DNA of 18,713 nt from Saccoglossus kowalevskii (Eukaryota > Hemichordata > Enteropneusta > Harrimaniidae). The position numbers and the translations under genes were made by a program. Shown piece by piece: positions 1 to 13,800 of this stretch; position 1 is the stretch's first letter; each line of letters begins with the position of its first letter. Location: contig NW_003128685.1 of NCBI RefSeq assembly GCF_000003605.2, forward strand, positions 1-18,713, given 5' to 3'. The notes below the pieces were generated by a model. It ran no database searches, was not told the origin of the DNA, and was given only the letters and a program-made list of their open reading frames with translations.

Positions 1-768
1 TCAGAGACAGATACAACTCGACTTACTGAACGTACAATACCAGTCATAAGTGAGACTACCAGGACTGAAGCAACTCAAAAATCTACCCAGTTTACAGGCA
101 CTCAAACTACTGAGCCAGCATTTACTGATCTGACATCAGTTATTACAGAGGCAGATACAACTCGAGTTACTGAACGTACAACACCAGTCATACGTGAGAC
201 TACCAGAACAGAAGCAACTCAAAAATCTACCCAGTTTACAGGTACTCAAACTACTGAGCCAGCATTTACTGATCTGACATCAGTTATTACAGAGGCAGAT
301 ACAACTCGAGTTACTGAACGTAAAACACCAGTCATAAGTGAGACTACCATGACTGAAGCAACTCAAAAATCTACCCACTTTACAGATACTCAAACTACTG
401 AGCCAGCATTTACTGATCTGACATCAGTTATTACAGAGGCAGATACAACTCGAGTTACTGAACGTACAACACCAGTCATAAGTGAGACTACCATGACTGA
501 AGCAACTCAAAAATCTACCCACTTTACAGATACTCAAACTACTGAGCCAGCATTTACTGATCTGACATCAGTTATTACAGAGGCAGATACAACTCGAGTT
601 ACTGAACGTACAACACCAGTCATAAGTGAGACTACCAGGACTGAAGCAACTCAAAAATCTACCCAGATTACAGGCACTCAAACTACTGAGCCAGCATTTA
701 CTGATCTGACATCAGTTATTACAGAGGAAGATACAACTCGAGTTACTGAACGTACACACCAGTCATAA
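1..768 (+). CDS. Thr-rich mucin/adhesin-like repeat protein, internal segment 1 (frame 1)
   Basis: Frame 1 is open from the first base, so the protein begins upstream of the window. It covers units 1-5 and the start of unit 6. Each 48-residue unit has about 17 Thr with Ser, two Pro and alternating acidic and basic residues, and includes the near-invariant TGTQTTEP or TDTQTTEP stretch at residues 32-39. That composition suggests dense O-glycosylation in a secreted or surface protein; this is inference, as no signal peptide, anchor or globular domain is in view. ATGs at 349 and 493 are the residue-21 variant (Arg to Met) inside units 3 and 4, not starts. The repeat reading is lost at about 756, where one A is missing from a CAACA context, and a TAA at 766-768 follows at once. 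I read this stop as a product of the frameshift, not as the protein's end. Confidence 0.75.
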   Translation, partial: SETDTTRLTERTIPVISETTRTEATQKSTQFTGTQTTEPAFTDLTSVITEADTTRVTERTTPVIRETTRTEATQKSTQFTGTQTTEPAFTDLTSVITEADTTRVTERKTPVISETTMTEATQKSTHFTDTQTTEPAFTDLTSVITEADTTRVTERTTPVISETTMTEATQKSTHFTDTQTTEPAFTDLTSVITEADTTRVTERTTPVISETTRTEATQKSTQITGTQTTEPAFTDLTSVITEEDTTRVTERTHQS

Positions 769-861
769 GTGAGACTACCGGAACAGAGCACTAAAAAATC
801 TACTCAGTTTACAGGTACTCAAACTACTGAGCCATCATTTACTGATCTGACATCATTTATA
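756..861 (+). other. Cluster of four one-base losses in unit 6
   Basis: Compared with neighbouring units, unit 6 lacks one A at 756/757 (ACAACACC reads ACACACC), one A at 787/788 and one A at 790/791 (CAGAAGCAAC reads CAGAGCAC), and one T at 860/861 (TTTATTACA reads TTTATACA). Each shortens a two-base run to one. Unit 6 is therefore 140 bp long. Confidence 0.9.
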
Positions 862-1882
862 CAGAGGCAGATACAACTCGAGTTACTGAACGTACAACAC
901 CAGTCACAAGTGAGACGACCAGAACAGAAGCAACAAAAAAATCTACCCAATTTACAGGTACTCAAACTACTGAGCCAGCTTTTACTGATCTGACATCAGT
1001 TATTACAGAGGCAGATACAACTCGAGTTACTGAACGTACAACACCAGTCATACGTGAAACTACCAGAACAGAAGCAACTCAAAAATCTACCCAGTTTACA
1101 GGTACTCAAACTACTGAGCCAGGATTTACTGATCTGACATCAGTTATTACAGAGGCAGATACAACTCGAGTTACTGAACGTACAACACCAGTCATAAGTG
1201 AGACTACCAGGACTGAAGCAACTCAAAAATCTACCCAGATTACAGGCACTCAAACTACTGAGCCAGCATTTACTGATCTGACATCAGTTATTACAGAGGA
1301 AGACACAACTCGAGTTACTGAACGTACAACACCAGTCATAATTGAGACTACCAGAACAGAAGCAACTCAAACATCTACCCAGTTTACAGGTACTCAAACT
1401 ACTGAGCCTAAATTTACTTATCTGACATCAGTTATTACAGAGGCAGATACAACTCGAGTTACTGAACGTACAACGCCAGTCATAAGTGGGACTACCAGGA
1501 CAGAAGCAACTGAAAAATCTACCCAGTTTACAGGTACTCAAACTACTGAGCCAGCATTTACTGATCTGACATCAGTTATTACAGAGGCAGATACAACTCG
1601 AGTTACTGAACGTACAACGCCAGTCATTAGTGGTACTACCAGGACAGAAGCAACTGAAAAATCTACCCAGTTTACAGGTACTCAAACTACTGAGCCAGCA
1701 TTTACTGATCTGACATCAGTTATTACAGAGGCAGATACAACTCGAGTTACTGATCGTACACCACCAGTCATAAGTGAGACTACCAGGACGGAAGCAACTC
1801 AAAATCTACCCAGTTTACAGATACTCAAACTACTGAGCCAGCATTGACTGATCTGACATCAGTTATTACAGAGGCAGATACA
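757..1882 (+). CDS. Same repeat protein, frame-broken segment (units 6-14)
   Basis: The repeat continues at DNA level, but the reading frame moves at each one-base loss. It is frame 3 from about 757, frame 2 briefly near 788-790, frame 1 from about 791 to 860 (reading STKKSTQFTGTQ), frame 3 from about 861 to 1801 (close to seven intact units), frame 2 to about 1882, then frame 1 again. Six losses add up to six bases, so the frame before and after is the same. Apart from the losses, the units look like their neighbours and carry no extra stops. This is either real damage to the gene or, more likely, consensus error in a hard-to-assemble array. If the losses are errors, this is about eight more units of the same protein. 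Confidence 0.55.
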
Positions 1883-1884
1883 CT
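1798..1884 (+). other. Two one-base losses in units 13 and 14
   Basis: Unit 13 has four A instead of five in the CAAAAATCT context at about 1801. Unit 14 reads GATACACTC instead of GATACAACTC at about 1882. With the four losses of unit 6 these total six bases, which restores frame 1. Both are contractions of A runs. Confidence 0.9.
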
Positions 1885-4800
1885 CGAGTTACTGAACGTA
1901 CACCGCCAGTCATAAGTGAGACTACCAGGACGGAAGCAACTCAAAAATCTACCCAGTTTACAGGTACTCAAACTACTGAGCCATCATTTACTGATCTGAC
2001 ATCAGTTATTACAGAGGCAGATACAACTCGAGTTACTGAACGTACAACACCAGTCACAAGTGAGACTACCAGAACAGAAGCAACTAAAAAATCTACCCAA
2101 TTTACAGGTACTCAAACTACTGAGCCAGCATTTACTGATCTGACATCAGTTATTACAGAGGCAGATACAACTCGACTTACTGAACGTACAACACGAGTCA
2201 TAAGTGAGACTACCAGGACTGAAGCAACTCAAAAATCTACCCAGTTTACAGGTACTCAAACTACTGAGCCTAAATTTACTTATCTGACATCAGTTATTAC
2301 AGAGGAAGATACAACTCGAGTTACTGAACGTACAACGCCAGTCATAAGTGGGACTACCAGGACAGAAGCAACTGAAAAATCTACCCAGTTTACAGGTACT
2401 CAAACTACTGAGCCAGCATTTACTGATCTGACATCAGTTATTACAGAGGCAGATACAACTCGAGTTACTGAACGTACAACACCAGTCACAAGTGAGACTA
2501 CCAGAACAGAAGCAACTAAAAAATCTACCCAATTTACAGGTACTCAAACTACTGAGCCAGCATTTACTGATCTGACATCAGTTATTACAGAGGCAGATAC
2601 AACTCGACTTACTGAACGTACAACACCAGTCATAAGTGAGACTACCAGGACTGAAGCAACTCAAAAATCTACCCAGTTTACAGGCACTCAAACTACTGAG
2701 CCAGCATTTACTGATCTGACATCAGTTATTACAGAGGCAGATACAACTCGAGTTACTGAACGTACAACACCAGTCATAATTGAGACTACCAGAACAGAAG
2801 CATCTCAAACATCTACCCAGTTTACAGGTACTCAAACTACTGATCCTAAATTTACTTATCTGACATCAGTTATTACAGAGGCAGATACAACTCGAGTTAC
2901 TGAACGTACTACGCCAGTCATAAGTGGGACTACCAGGACAGAAGCAACTGAAAAATCTACCCAGTTTACAGGTACTCAAACTATTGAGCCAGCATTTACT
3001 TATCTGACATCAGTTATTACAGAGGCAGATACAACTCGAGTTACTGATCGTACACCACCAGTCATAAGTGAGACTACCAGGACGGAAACAACTCAAAAAT
3101 CTACCCAGTTTACAGATACTCAAACTACTGAGCCAGCATTTACTGATCTGACATCAGTTATTACCGAGGCAGATACAACTCGAGTTACTGAACGTACAAC
3201 ACCAGTCATACGTGAGACTACCAGAACAGAAGCAACTCAAAAATCTACCCAGTTTACAGGTACTCAAACTACTGAGCCAGGATTTACTGATCTGACATCA
3301 GTTATTACAGAGGCAGATACAACTCGAGTTACTGAACGTAAAACACCAGTCATAAGTGAGACTACCAGGAGTGAAGCAACTCAAAAATCTACCCAGTTTA
3401 CAGGCACTCAAACTACTGAGCCAATATTTACTGATCTGACATCAGTTATTACAGAGGCAGATACAACTCGAGTTACTGAACGTACAACTCCAGTCATAAG
3501 TGGGGCTACCAGGACAGAAGCAACTGAAAAATCTATCCAGTTTACAGGTACTCAAACTACTGAGCCAGCATTTACTGATCTGACATCAGTTATTACAGAG
3601 GCAGATACAACTCGCGTTACTGAACGTACAACACCAGTCATAAGTGGGGCTACCACGACAGAAGCAACTGAAAAATCTATCCAGTTTACAGGTACTCAAA
3701 CTACTGAGCCAGCATTTACTGATCTGACATCAGTTATTACAGAGGCAGATACAACTCGAGTTACTGAACGTACACCGCCAGTCATAAGTGAGACTACCAG
3801 GACGGAAGCAACTCAAAAATCTACCCAGTTTACAGGTACTCAAACTACTGAGCCATCATTTACTGATCTGACATCAGTTATTACAGAGGCAGATACAACT
3901 CGAGTTACTGAACGTACAACACCAGTCATAAGTGGGACTACCGGAACAGAAGCAACTAAAAAATCTACCCGGTTTACAGGTACTCAAACTACTGAGCCAT
4001 CATTTACGGATCTGACATCATTTATTACAGAGGCAGATACAACTCGAGTTACTGATCGTACACCACCAGTCATACGTGAGACTACCAGAACAGAAGCAAC
4101 TCAAAAATCTACCCAGTTTACAGGTACTCAAACTACTGAGCCAGGATTTACTGATCTGACATCAGTTATTACAGAGGCAGATACAACTCGAGTTACTGAA
4201 CGTAAAACACCAGTCATAAGTGAGACTACCAGGAGTGAAGCAACTCAAAAATCTACCCAGTTTACAGGCACTCAAACTACTGAGCCAATATTTACTGATC
4301 TGACATCAGTTATTACAGAGGCAGATACAACTCGAGTTACTGAACGTACAACTCCAGTCATAAGTGGGGCTACCAGGACAGAAGCAACTGAAAAATCTAT
4401 CCAGTTTACAGGTACTCAAACTACTGAGCCAGCATTTACTGATCTGACATCAGTTATTACAGAGGCAGATACAACTCGCGTTACTGAACGTACAACACCA
4501 GTCATAAGTGGGGCTACCACGACAGAAGCAACTGAAAAATCTATCCAGTTTACAGGTACTCAAACTACTGAGCCAGCATTTACTGATCTGACATCAGTTA
4601 TTACAGAGGCAGATACAACTCGAGTTACTGAACGTACACCGCCAGTCATAAGTGAGACTACCAGGACGGAAGCAACTCAAAAATCTACCCAGTTTACAGG
4701 TACTCAAACTACTGAGCCATCATTTACTGATCTGACATCAGTTATTACAGAGGCAGATACAACTCGAGTTACTGAACGTACAACACCAGTCATAAGTGAG

Positions 4801-7800
4801 ACTACCGGAACAGAAGCAACTAAAAAATCTACCCGGTTTACAGGTACCCAAACTACTGAGCCATCATTTACGGATCTGACATCATTTATAACAGAGGCAG
4901 ATACAACTCGAGTTACTGAACGTACAACACCAGTCACAAGTGAGACTACCAGAACAGAAGCAACTAAAAAATCTACCCAATTTACAGGTACTCAAACTAC
5001 TGAGCCAGCATTTACTGATCTGACATCAGTTATTACAGAGGCAGATACAACTCGACTTACTGAACGTACAACACCAGTCATAAGTGAGACTACCAGGACT
5101 GAAGCAACTCAAAAATCTACCCTGTTTACAGGCACTCAAACTACTGAGCCAGCATTTACTGATCTGACATCAGTTATTACAGAGGCAGATACAACTCGAG
5201 TTACTGGACGTACAACACCAGTCATAATTGAGACTACCAGAACAGAAGCAACTCAAACATCTACCCAGTTTACAGGTACTCAAACTACTGAGCCTAAATT
5301 TACTTATCTGACATCAGTTATTACAGAGGAAGATACAACTCGAGTTACTGAACGTACAACGCCAGTCATAAGTGGGACTACCAGGACAGAAGCAACTGAA
5401 AAATCTACCCAGTTTACAGGTACTCAAACTACTGAGCCAGCATTTACTGATCTGACATCAGTTATTACAGAGGCAGATACAACTCGAGTTACTGAACGTA
5501 CGACGCCAGTCATAAGTGGGACTACCAGGACAGAAGCAACTGAAAAATCTACCCAGTTTACAGGTACTCAAACAACTGAGCCAGCATTTACTGATCTGAC
5601 ATCAGTTATTACAGAAGCAGATACAACTCGAGTTACTGATCGTACACCACCAGTCATAAGTGAGACTACCAGGACGGAAGCAACTCAAAAATCTACCCAG
5701 TTTACAGATACTCAAACTACTGAGCCAGCATTTACTGATCTGACATCAGTTATTACAGAGGCAGATACAACTCGAGTTACTGAACGTGCAACACCAGTTA
5801 TACGTGAGACTGCAAGAACAGAAGCAACTCAAAAATCTATCCAGTTTACAGGTACTCAAACTAATGAGCCAGGATTTACTGATCTGACATCAGTTATTAC
5901 AGAGGCAGATACAACTCGAGTTACTGAACGTAAAACACCAGTCATAAGTGAGACTACTATGACTGAAGCAACTCAAAAATCTACCCACTTTACAGATACT
6001 CAAACTACTGAGCCAGCATTTACTGATCTGACATCAGTTATTACAGAGGCAGATACAACTCGAGTTACTGAACGTACAACACCAGTCATAAGTGAGACTA
6101 CCAGGACTGAAGCAACTCAAAAATCTACCCAGATTACAGGCACTCAAACTACTGAGCCAGCATTTACTGATCTGACATCAGTTATTACAGAGGCAGATAC
6201 AACTCGAGTTACTGAACGTACAACACCAGTCATAATTGAGACTACCAGAACAGAAGCAACTCAAAAATCTACCCAGTTTACAGGTACTCAAACTACTGAG
6301 CCATCATTTACTGATCTGACATCAGTTATTACAGAGGCAGATACAACTCGAGTTACTGAACGTACAACACCAGTCATACGTGAGACTACCGGAACAGAAG
6401 CAACTGAAAAATCTACCCAGTTTACAGGTACTCAAACTACTGAGCCATCATTTACTGATCTGACATCATTTATTACAGAGGCAGATACAACTCGAGTTAC
6501 TGAACGTATAACACCAGTCACAAGTGAGACTACCAGAACAGAAGCAACTAAAAAATCTACCCAATTTACAGGTACTCAAACTACTGAGCCAGCATTTACT
6601 GATCTGACATCAGTTATTACAGAGGCAGATACAACTCGAGTTACTGAACGTACAACACCAGTCATAATTGAGACTACCAGAACAGAAGCAACTCAAACAT
6701 CTACCCAGTTTACAGGTACTCAAACTACTGAGCCAGCATTTACTGATCTGACATCAGTTATTACAGAAGCAGATACAACTCGAGTTACTGATCGTACACC
6801 ATCAGTCATAAGTGAGACTACCAGGACGGAAGCAACTCAAAAATCTACCCAGTTTACAGATACTCAAACTACTGAACCAGCATTTACTGATCTGACATCA
6901 GTTATTACAGAGGCAGATACAACTCGAGTTACTGAACGTACAACACCAGTTATACGTGAGACTACAAGAACAGAAGCAACTCAAAAATCTATCCAGTTTA
7001 CAGGTACTCAAACTACTGAGCCAGGATTTACTGATCTGACATCAGTTATTACAGAGGCAGATACAACTCGAGTTACTGAACGTAAAACACCAGTCATAAG
7101 TGAGACTACCATGACTGAAGCAACTCAAAAATCTACCCACTTTACGGATACTCAAACTACTGAGCCAGCATTTACTGATCTGACATCAGTTATTACAGAG
7201 GAAGATACAACTCGAGTTACTGAACGTACAACACCAGTCATAATTGAGACTACTAGAACAGAAGAAACTCAAACATCTACCCAGTTTACAGGCACTCAAA
7301 CTACTGAGCCAGCATTTACTGATCTGACATCAGTTATTACAGAGGCAGATACAACTCGAGTTACTGATCGTACACCACCAGTCATAAGTGAGACTACCAG
7401 GACGGAAGCAACTCAAAAATCTACCAAGTTTACAGGTACTCAAACTACTGAGCCATCATTTACTGATCTGACATCAGTTATTACAGAGGCAGATACAACT
7501 CGAGTTACTCAAGGTACAACACCAGTCATAAGTGAGACTACCGGAACAGAAGCAACTAAAAAATCTACCAAGTTTACAGGTACTCAAACTACTGAGCCAT
7601 CATTTACTGATCTGACATCAGTTATTACAGAGGCAGATACAACTCGAGTTACTGAACGTACAACACCAGTCATAAGTGAGACTACCAGAACAGAAGCAAC
7701 TCAAAAATCTATCCAGTTTACAGGTACTCAAACTACTGAGCCAGCATTTACTGATCTGACATCATTTATTACAGAGGCAGATACAACTCGAGTTACTGAA

Positions 7801-10800
7801 CGTACAACACCAGTCACAAGTGAGACTACCAGAACAGAAACAACTAAAAAATCTACCCAATTTACAGGTATTCAAACTACTGAGCCAGCATTTACTGATC
7901 TGACATCAGTTATTACAGAGGCAGATACAACTCGATTTACTGAACGTACAACACCAGTCATAAGTGGGGCTACCAGGACAGAAGCAACTGAAAAATCTAT
8001 CCAGTTTACAGGTACTCAAACTACTGAGCCTAAATTTACTGATCTGACATCAGTTATTACAGAGGCAGATACAACTCGAGTTACTGAACGTACAACACCA
8101 GTCATAAGTGGGGCTACCAGGACAGAAGCAACTGAAAAATCTATCCAGTTTACAGGTACTCAAACTACTGAGCCAGCATTTACTGATCTGACATCAGTTA
8201 TTACAGAGGCAGATACAACTCGAGTTACTGAACGTACAACACCAGTCATAAGTGGGGCTACCCGGACAGAAGCAACTGAAAAATCTATCCAGTTTACAGG
8301 TACTCAAACTACTGAGCCAGCATTTACTGATCTGACATCAGTTATTACAGAGGCAGATACAACTCGACTTACTGAACGTACAACACCAGTCATAAGTGAG
8401 ACTACCAGAACTGAAGCAACTCAAAAATCTACCCAGTTTACAGGCACTCAAACTACTGAGCCAGCATTTACTGATCTGACATCAGTTATTACAGAGGCAG
8501 ATACAACTCGAGTTACTGAACGTACAACACCAGTCATAATTGAGACTACTAGAACAGAAGAAACTCAAACATCTACCCAGTTTACAGGCACTCAAACTAC
8601 TGAGCCAGCATTTACTGATCTGACATCAGTTATTACAGAGGCAGATACAACTCGAGTTACTGATCGTACACCACCAGTCATAAGTGAGACTACCAGGACG
8701 GAAGCAACTCAAAAATCTACCCAGTTTACAGGTACTCAAACTACTGAGCCATCATTTACTGATCTGACATCAGTTATTACAGAGGCAGATACAACTCGAG
8801 TTACTCAACGTACAACACCAGTCATAAGTGAGACTACCGGAACAGAAGCAACTAAAAAATCTACCAAGTTTACAGGTACTCAAACTACTGAGCCATCATT
8901 TACTGATCTGACATCAGTTATTACAGAGGCAGATACAACTCGAGTTACTGAACGTACAACACCAGTCATAAGTGAGACTACCAGAACAGAAGCAACTCAA
9001 AAATCTATCCAGTTTACAGGTACTCAAACTACTGAGCCAGCATTTACTGATCTGACATCATTTATTACAGAGGCAGATACAACTCGAGTTACTGAACGTA
9101 CAACACCAGTCACAAGTGAGACTACCAGAACAGAAACAACTAAAAAATCTACCCAATTTACAGGTATTCAAACTACTGAGCCAGCATTTACTGATCTGAC
9201 ATCAGTTATTACAGAGGCAGATACAACTCGAGTTACTGAACGTACAACACCAGTCATAAGTGGGGCTACCAGGACAGAAGCAACTGAAAAATCTATCCAG
9301 TTTACAGGTACTCAAACTACTGAGCCTAAATTTACTGATCTGACATCATTTATTACAGAGGCAGATATAACTCGAGTTACTGAACGTACAACACCAGTGA
9401 CAAGTGAGACTACCAGAACAGAAGCAACTAAAAAATCTACCCAATTTACAGGTACTCAAACTACTGAGCCAGCATTTACTGATCTGACATCAGTTATTAC
9501 AGAGGCAGATACAACTCGACTTACTGAACGTACAACACCAGTCATAAGTGAGACTACCAGTACTGAAGCAACTCAAAAATCTACCCAGTTTACAGGCACT
9601 CAAACTACTGAGCCAGCATTTACTGATCTGACATCAGTTATTACAGAGGCAGATACAACTCGAGTTACAGAACGTACAACACCAGTCATAATTGAGACTA
9701 CCAGAACAGAAGCAACTCAAACATCTACCCAGTTTACAGGTACTCAAACTACTGAGCCTAAATTTACTTATCTGACATCAGTTATTACAGAGGCAGATAC
9801 AACTCGAGTTACTGATCGTATACCACCAGTCATAAGTGAGACTACCAGGACGGAAGCAACTCAAAAATCTACCCAGTTTACAGGTACTCAAACTACTGAG
9901 CCATCATTTACTGATCTGACATCAGTTATTACAGAGGCAGATACAACTCGAGTTACTCAACGTACAACACCAGTCATACGTGAGACTACCGGAACAGAAG
10001 CAACTAAAAAATCTACCAAGTTTACAGGTACTCAAACTACTGAGCCATCATTTACTGATCTGACATCAGTTATTACAGAGGCAGATACAACTCGAGTTAC
10101 TGATCGTACACCACCAGTCATAAGTGAGACTACCAGGACGGAAGCAACTCAAAAATCTACCCAGTTTACAGATACTCAAACTACTGAGCCAGCATTTACT
10201 GATCTGACATCAGTTATTACAGAGGAAGATACAACTCGAGTTACTGAACGTACAACACCAGTCATACGTGAGACTACCAGAACAAAAGCAACTCAAAAAT
10301 CTACCCAGTTTACAGGTACTCAAACTACTGAGCCAGGATTTACTGATCTGACATCAGTTATTGCAGAGGCAGATACAACTCGAGTTACTGAACGTAAAAC
10401 ACCAGTCATAAGTGAGACTACCATGACTGAAGCAAATCAAAAATCTACCCAGTTTACAGGTACTCAAACTACTGAGCCATCATTTACTGATCTGACATCA
10501 GTTATTACAGAGGCAGATACAACTCCAGTTACTCAACGTACAACACCAGTCATAAGTGAGACTACCGGAACAGAAGCAACTAAAAAATCTACCAAGTTTA
10601 CAGGTACTCAAACTACTGAGCCATCATTTACTGATCTGACATCAGTTAATACAGAGGCAGATACAACTCGAGTTACTGAACGTACAACACCAGTCATAAG
10701 TGAGACTACCAGAACAGAAGCAACTCAAAAATCTACCCAGTTTACAGGTACTCAAACTACTGAGCCAGCATTTACTGATCTGACATCAGTTATTACAGAG

Positions 10801-13800
10801 GCAGATACAACTCGACTTACTGAACGTACAACACCAGTTATAAGTGAGACTACCAGAACAGAAGCAACTCAAACATCTACCCAGTTCACAGGTACTCAAA
10901 CTACTGAGCCTAAATTTACTTATCTGACATCAGTTATTACAGAGGCAGATACAACTCGAGTTACTGAACGTACAACGCCAGTCATAAGTGCGACTACCAG
11001 GACAGAAGCAACTGAAAAATCTACCCAGTTTACAGGTACTCAAACTACCGAGCCAGCATTTACTGATCTGACATCAGTTATTACAGAGGCAGATACAACT
11101 CGACTTACTGAACGTACAACACCAGTCATAAGTGAGACTATCAGAACAGAAGCAACTCAAACATCTACCCAGTTTACAGGTACTCAAACTACTGAGCCTA
11201 AATTTACTTATCTGACATCAGTTATTACAGATGCAGATACAACTCGAGTTACTGAACGTACAACGCCAGTCATAAGTGCGACTACCAGGACAGAAGCAAC
11301 TGAAAAATCTACCCAGTTTACATGTACTCAAACTACCGAGCCAGCATTTACTGATCTGACATCAGTTATTACAGAGACAGATACAACTCGAGTTACTGAA
11401 CGTACAACACCAGTCATAAGTGGGGCTACCAGGACAGAAGCAACTGAAAAATCTATCCAGTTTACAGGTACTCAAACTACTGAGCCAGCATTTACTGATC
11501 TGACATCAGTTATTACAGAGGCAGATACAACTCGAGTTACTGAACGTACAACACCAGTCATAAGTGAGACTACCGGAACAGAAGCAACTAAAAAATCTAC
11601 CCAGTTTACAGGTACTCAAACTACTGAGCCATCATTTACTGATCTGACATCATTTATTACAGAGGCAGATACAACTCGAGTTACTGAACGTACAACACCA
11701 GTCACAAGTGAGACTACCAGAAAAGAAGCAACTAAAAAATCTACCCAATTTACAGGTACTCAAACTACTGAGCCAGCATTTACTGATCTGTCATCAGTTA
11801 TTACAGAGACAGATACAACTCGAATTACTGAACATACAACACCAGTCATAAGTGAGACCACCAGTACGGAAGCAACTCAAAAATCTACCCAGTTTACAGG
11901 CACTCAAACTACTGAGCCAGCATTTACTGATCTGACATCAGTTATTACAGAGGCAGCTACAACTCGAGTTACTGAACGTACAACACCAGTCATAATTGAG
12001 ACTACCAGAACAGAAGCAACTGAAACATCTACCCAGTTTACAGGTACTCAAACTACTGAGCCAGCATTTACTGATCTGACATCAGTTATTACAGAGGCAG
12101 AAACAACTCCAGTTACTGATCGTACACCACCAGTCATAAGTGAGACTACCAGGACGGAAGCAACTCAAAAATCTACCCAGTTTACAGATACTCAAACTAC
12201 TGAGCCAGCATTTACTGATCTGACATCAGTTATTACAGAGGCAGATACAACTCGAGTTACTGAACGTACAACACCAGTCATACGTGAGACTACCAGAAGA
12301 GAAGCAACTCAAAAATCTACCCAGTTTACAGGTACTCAAACTACTGAGCCAGCATTTACTGATCTGACATCAGTTATTACAGAGGCAGATACGACTCGAG
12401 TTACTGAACGTACACCGCCAGTCATAAGTGAGACTACCAGGACGGAAGCAACTCAAAAATCTACCCAGTTTACAGGTACTCAAACTACTGAGCCATCATT
12501 TCCTGATCTGACATCAGTTATTTCAGAGGCAGATACAACTCGAGTTACTGAACGTACAACACCAGTCATAAGTGAGACTACCGGAACAGAAGCAACTCAA
12601 AAATCTACCCAGTTTACAGGTACTCAAACTACTGAGCCATCATTTACTGATCTGACATCAGTTATTACAGAGGCAGATACAACTAGAGTTACTGAACGTA
12701 CAACACCAGTCATAAGTGGGGCTACCAGGACAAAAGCAACTGAAAAATCTATCCAGTTTACAGGTACTCAAACTACTGAGCCAACATTTACTGATCTGAC
12801 ATTAGTTATTACAGAGGCAGATACAAATCGAGTTACTGAACGTACAACACCAGTCATAAGTAGGGCTACCAGGACAGAAGCAACTGAAAAATCTATCCAG
12901 TTTACAGGTACTCAAACTACTGAGCCATCATTTACTGATCTGACATCATTTATTACAGAGGCAGATATAACTCGAGTTACTGAACGTACAACACCAGTCA
13001 CAAGTGAGACTACCAGAACAGAAGCAACTAAAAAATCTACCCAATTTACAGGTACTCAAACTACTGAGCCAGCATTTACTGATCTGACATCAGTTATTAC
13101 AGAGGCAGATACAACTCGACTTACTGAACGTACAACACCAGTCATAAGTGAGACTACCAGGACTGAAGCAACTCAAAAATCTACCCAGTTTACAGGCACT
13201 CAAACTACTGAGCCAGCATTTACTGATCTGACATCAGTTATTACAGAGGCAGATACAACTCGAGTTACTGAACGTACAACACCAGTCATAATTGAGACTA
13301 CCAGAACAGAAGCAACTCAAACATCTACCCAGTTTACAGGTACTCAAACTACTGAGCCTAAATTTACTTATCTGACATCAGTTATTACAGAGGCAGATAC
13401 AACTCGAGTTACTGATCGTATACCACCAGTCATAAGTGAGACTACCAGGACGGAAGCAACTCAAAAATCTACCCAGTTTACAGGTACTCAAACTACTGAG
13501 CCATCATTTACTGATCTGACATCAGTTATTACAGAGGCAGATACAACTCGAGTTACTCAACGTACAACACCAGTCATAAGTGAGACTATCGGAACAGAAG
13601 CAACTAAAAAATCTACCAAGTTTACAGGTACTCAAACTACTGAGCCATCATTTACTGATCTGACATCAGTTATTACAGAGGCAGATACAACTCGAGTTAC
13701 TGAACGTACAACACCAGTCATAAGTGAGACTACCAGAACAGAAGCAACTCAAAAATCTATCCAGTTTACAGGTACTCAAACTACTGAGTCAGCATTTACT

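Noticed and set aside
769-993. Separate small protein of 74 codons on the + strand
   Set aside because: Only its middle (about 791-860) is in repeat register. The rest reads the array out of frame between one-base losses, and its ATG arises from an out-of-frame TAAGTGAG context.
4704-4937. Open frame on the minus strand (77 codons)
   Set aside because: It is the antisense of the repeat. It stays open only where chance variants remove the usual antisense stops, and it has no independent composition, start context or conservation.
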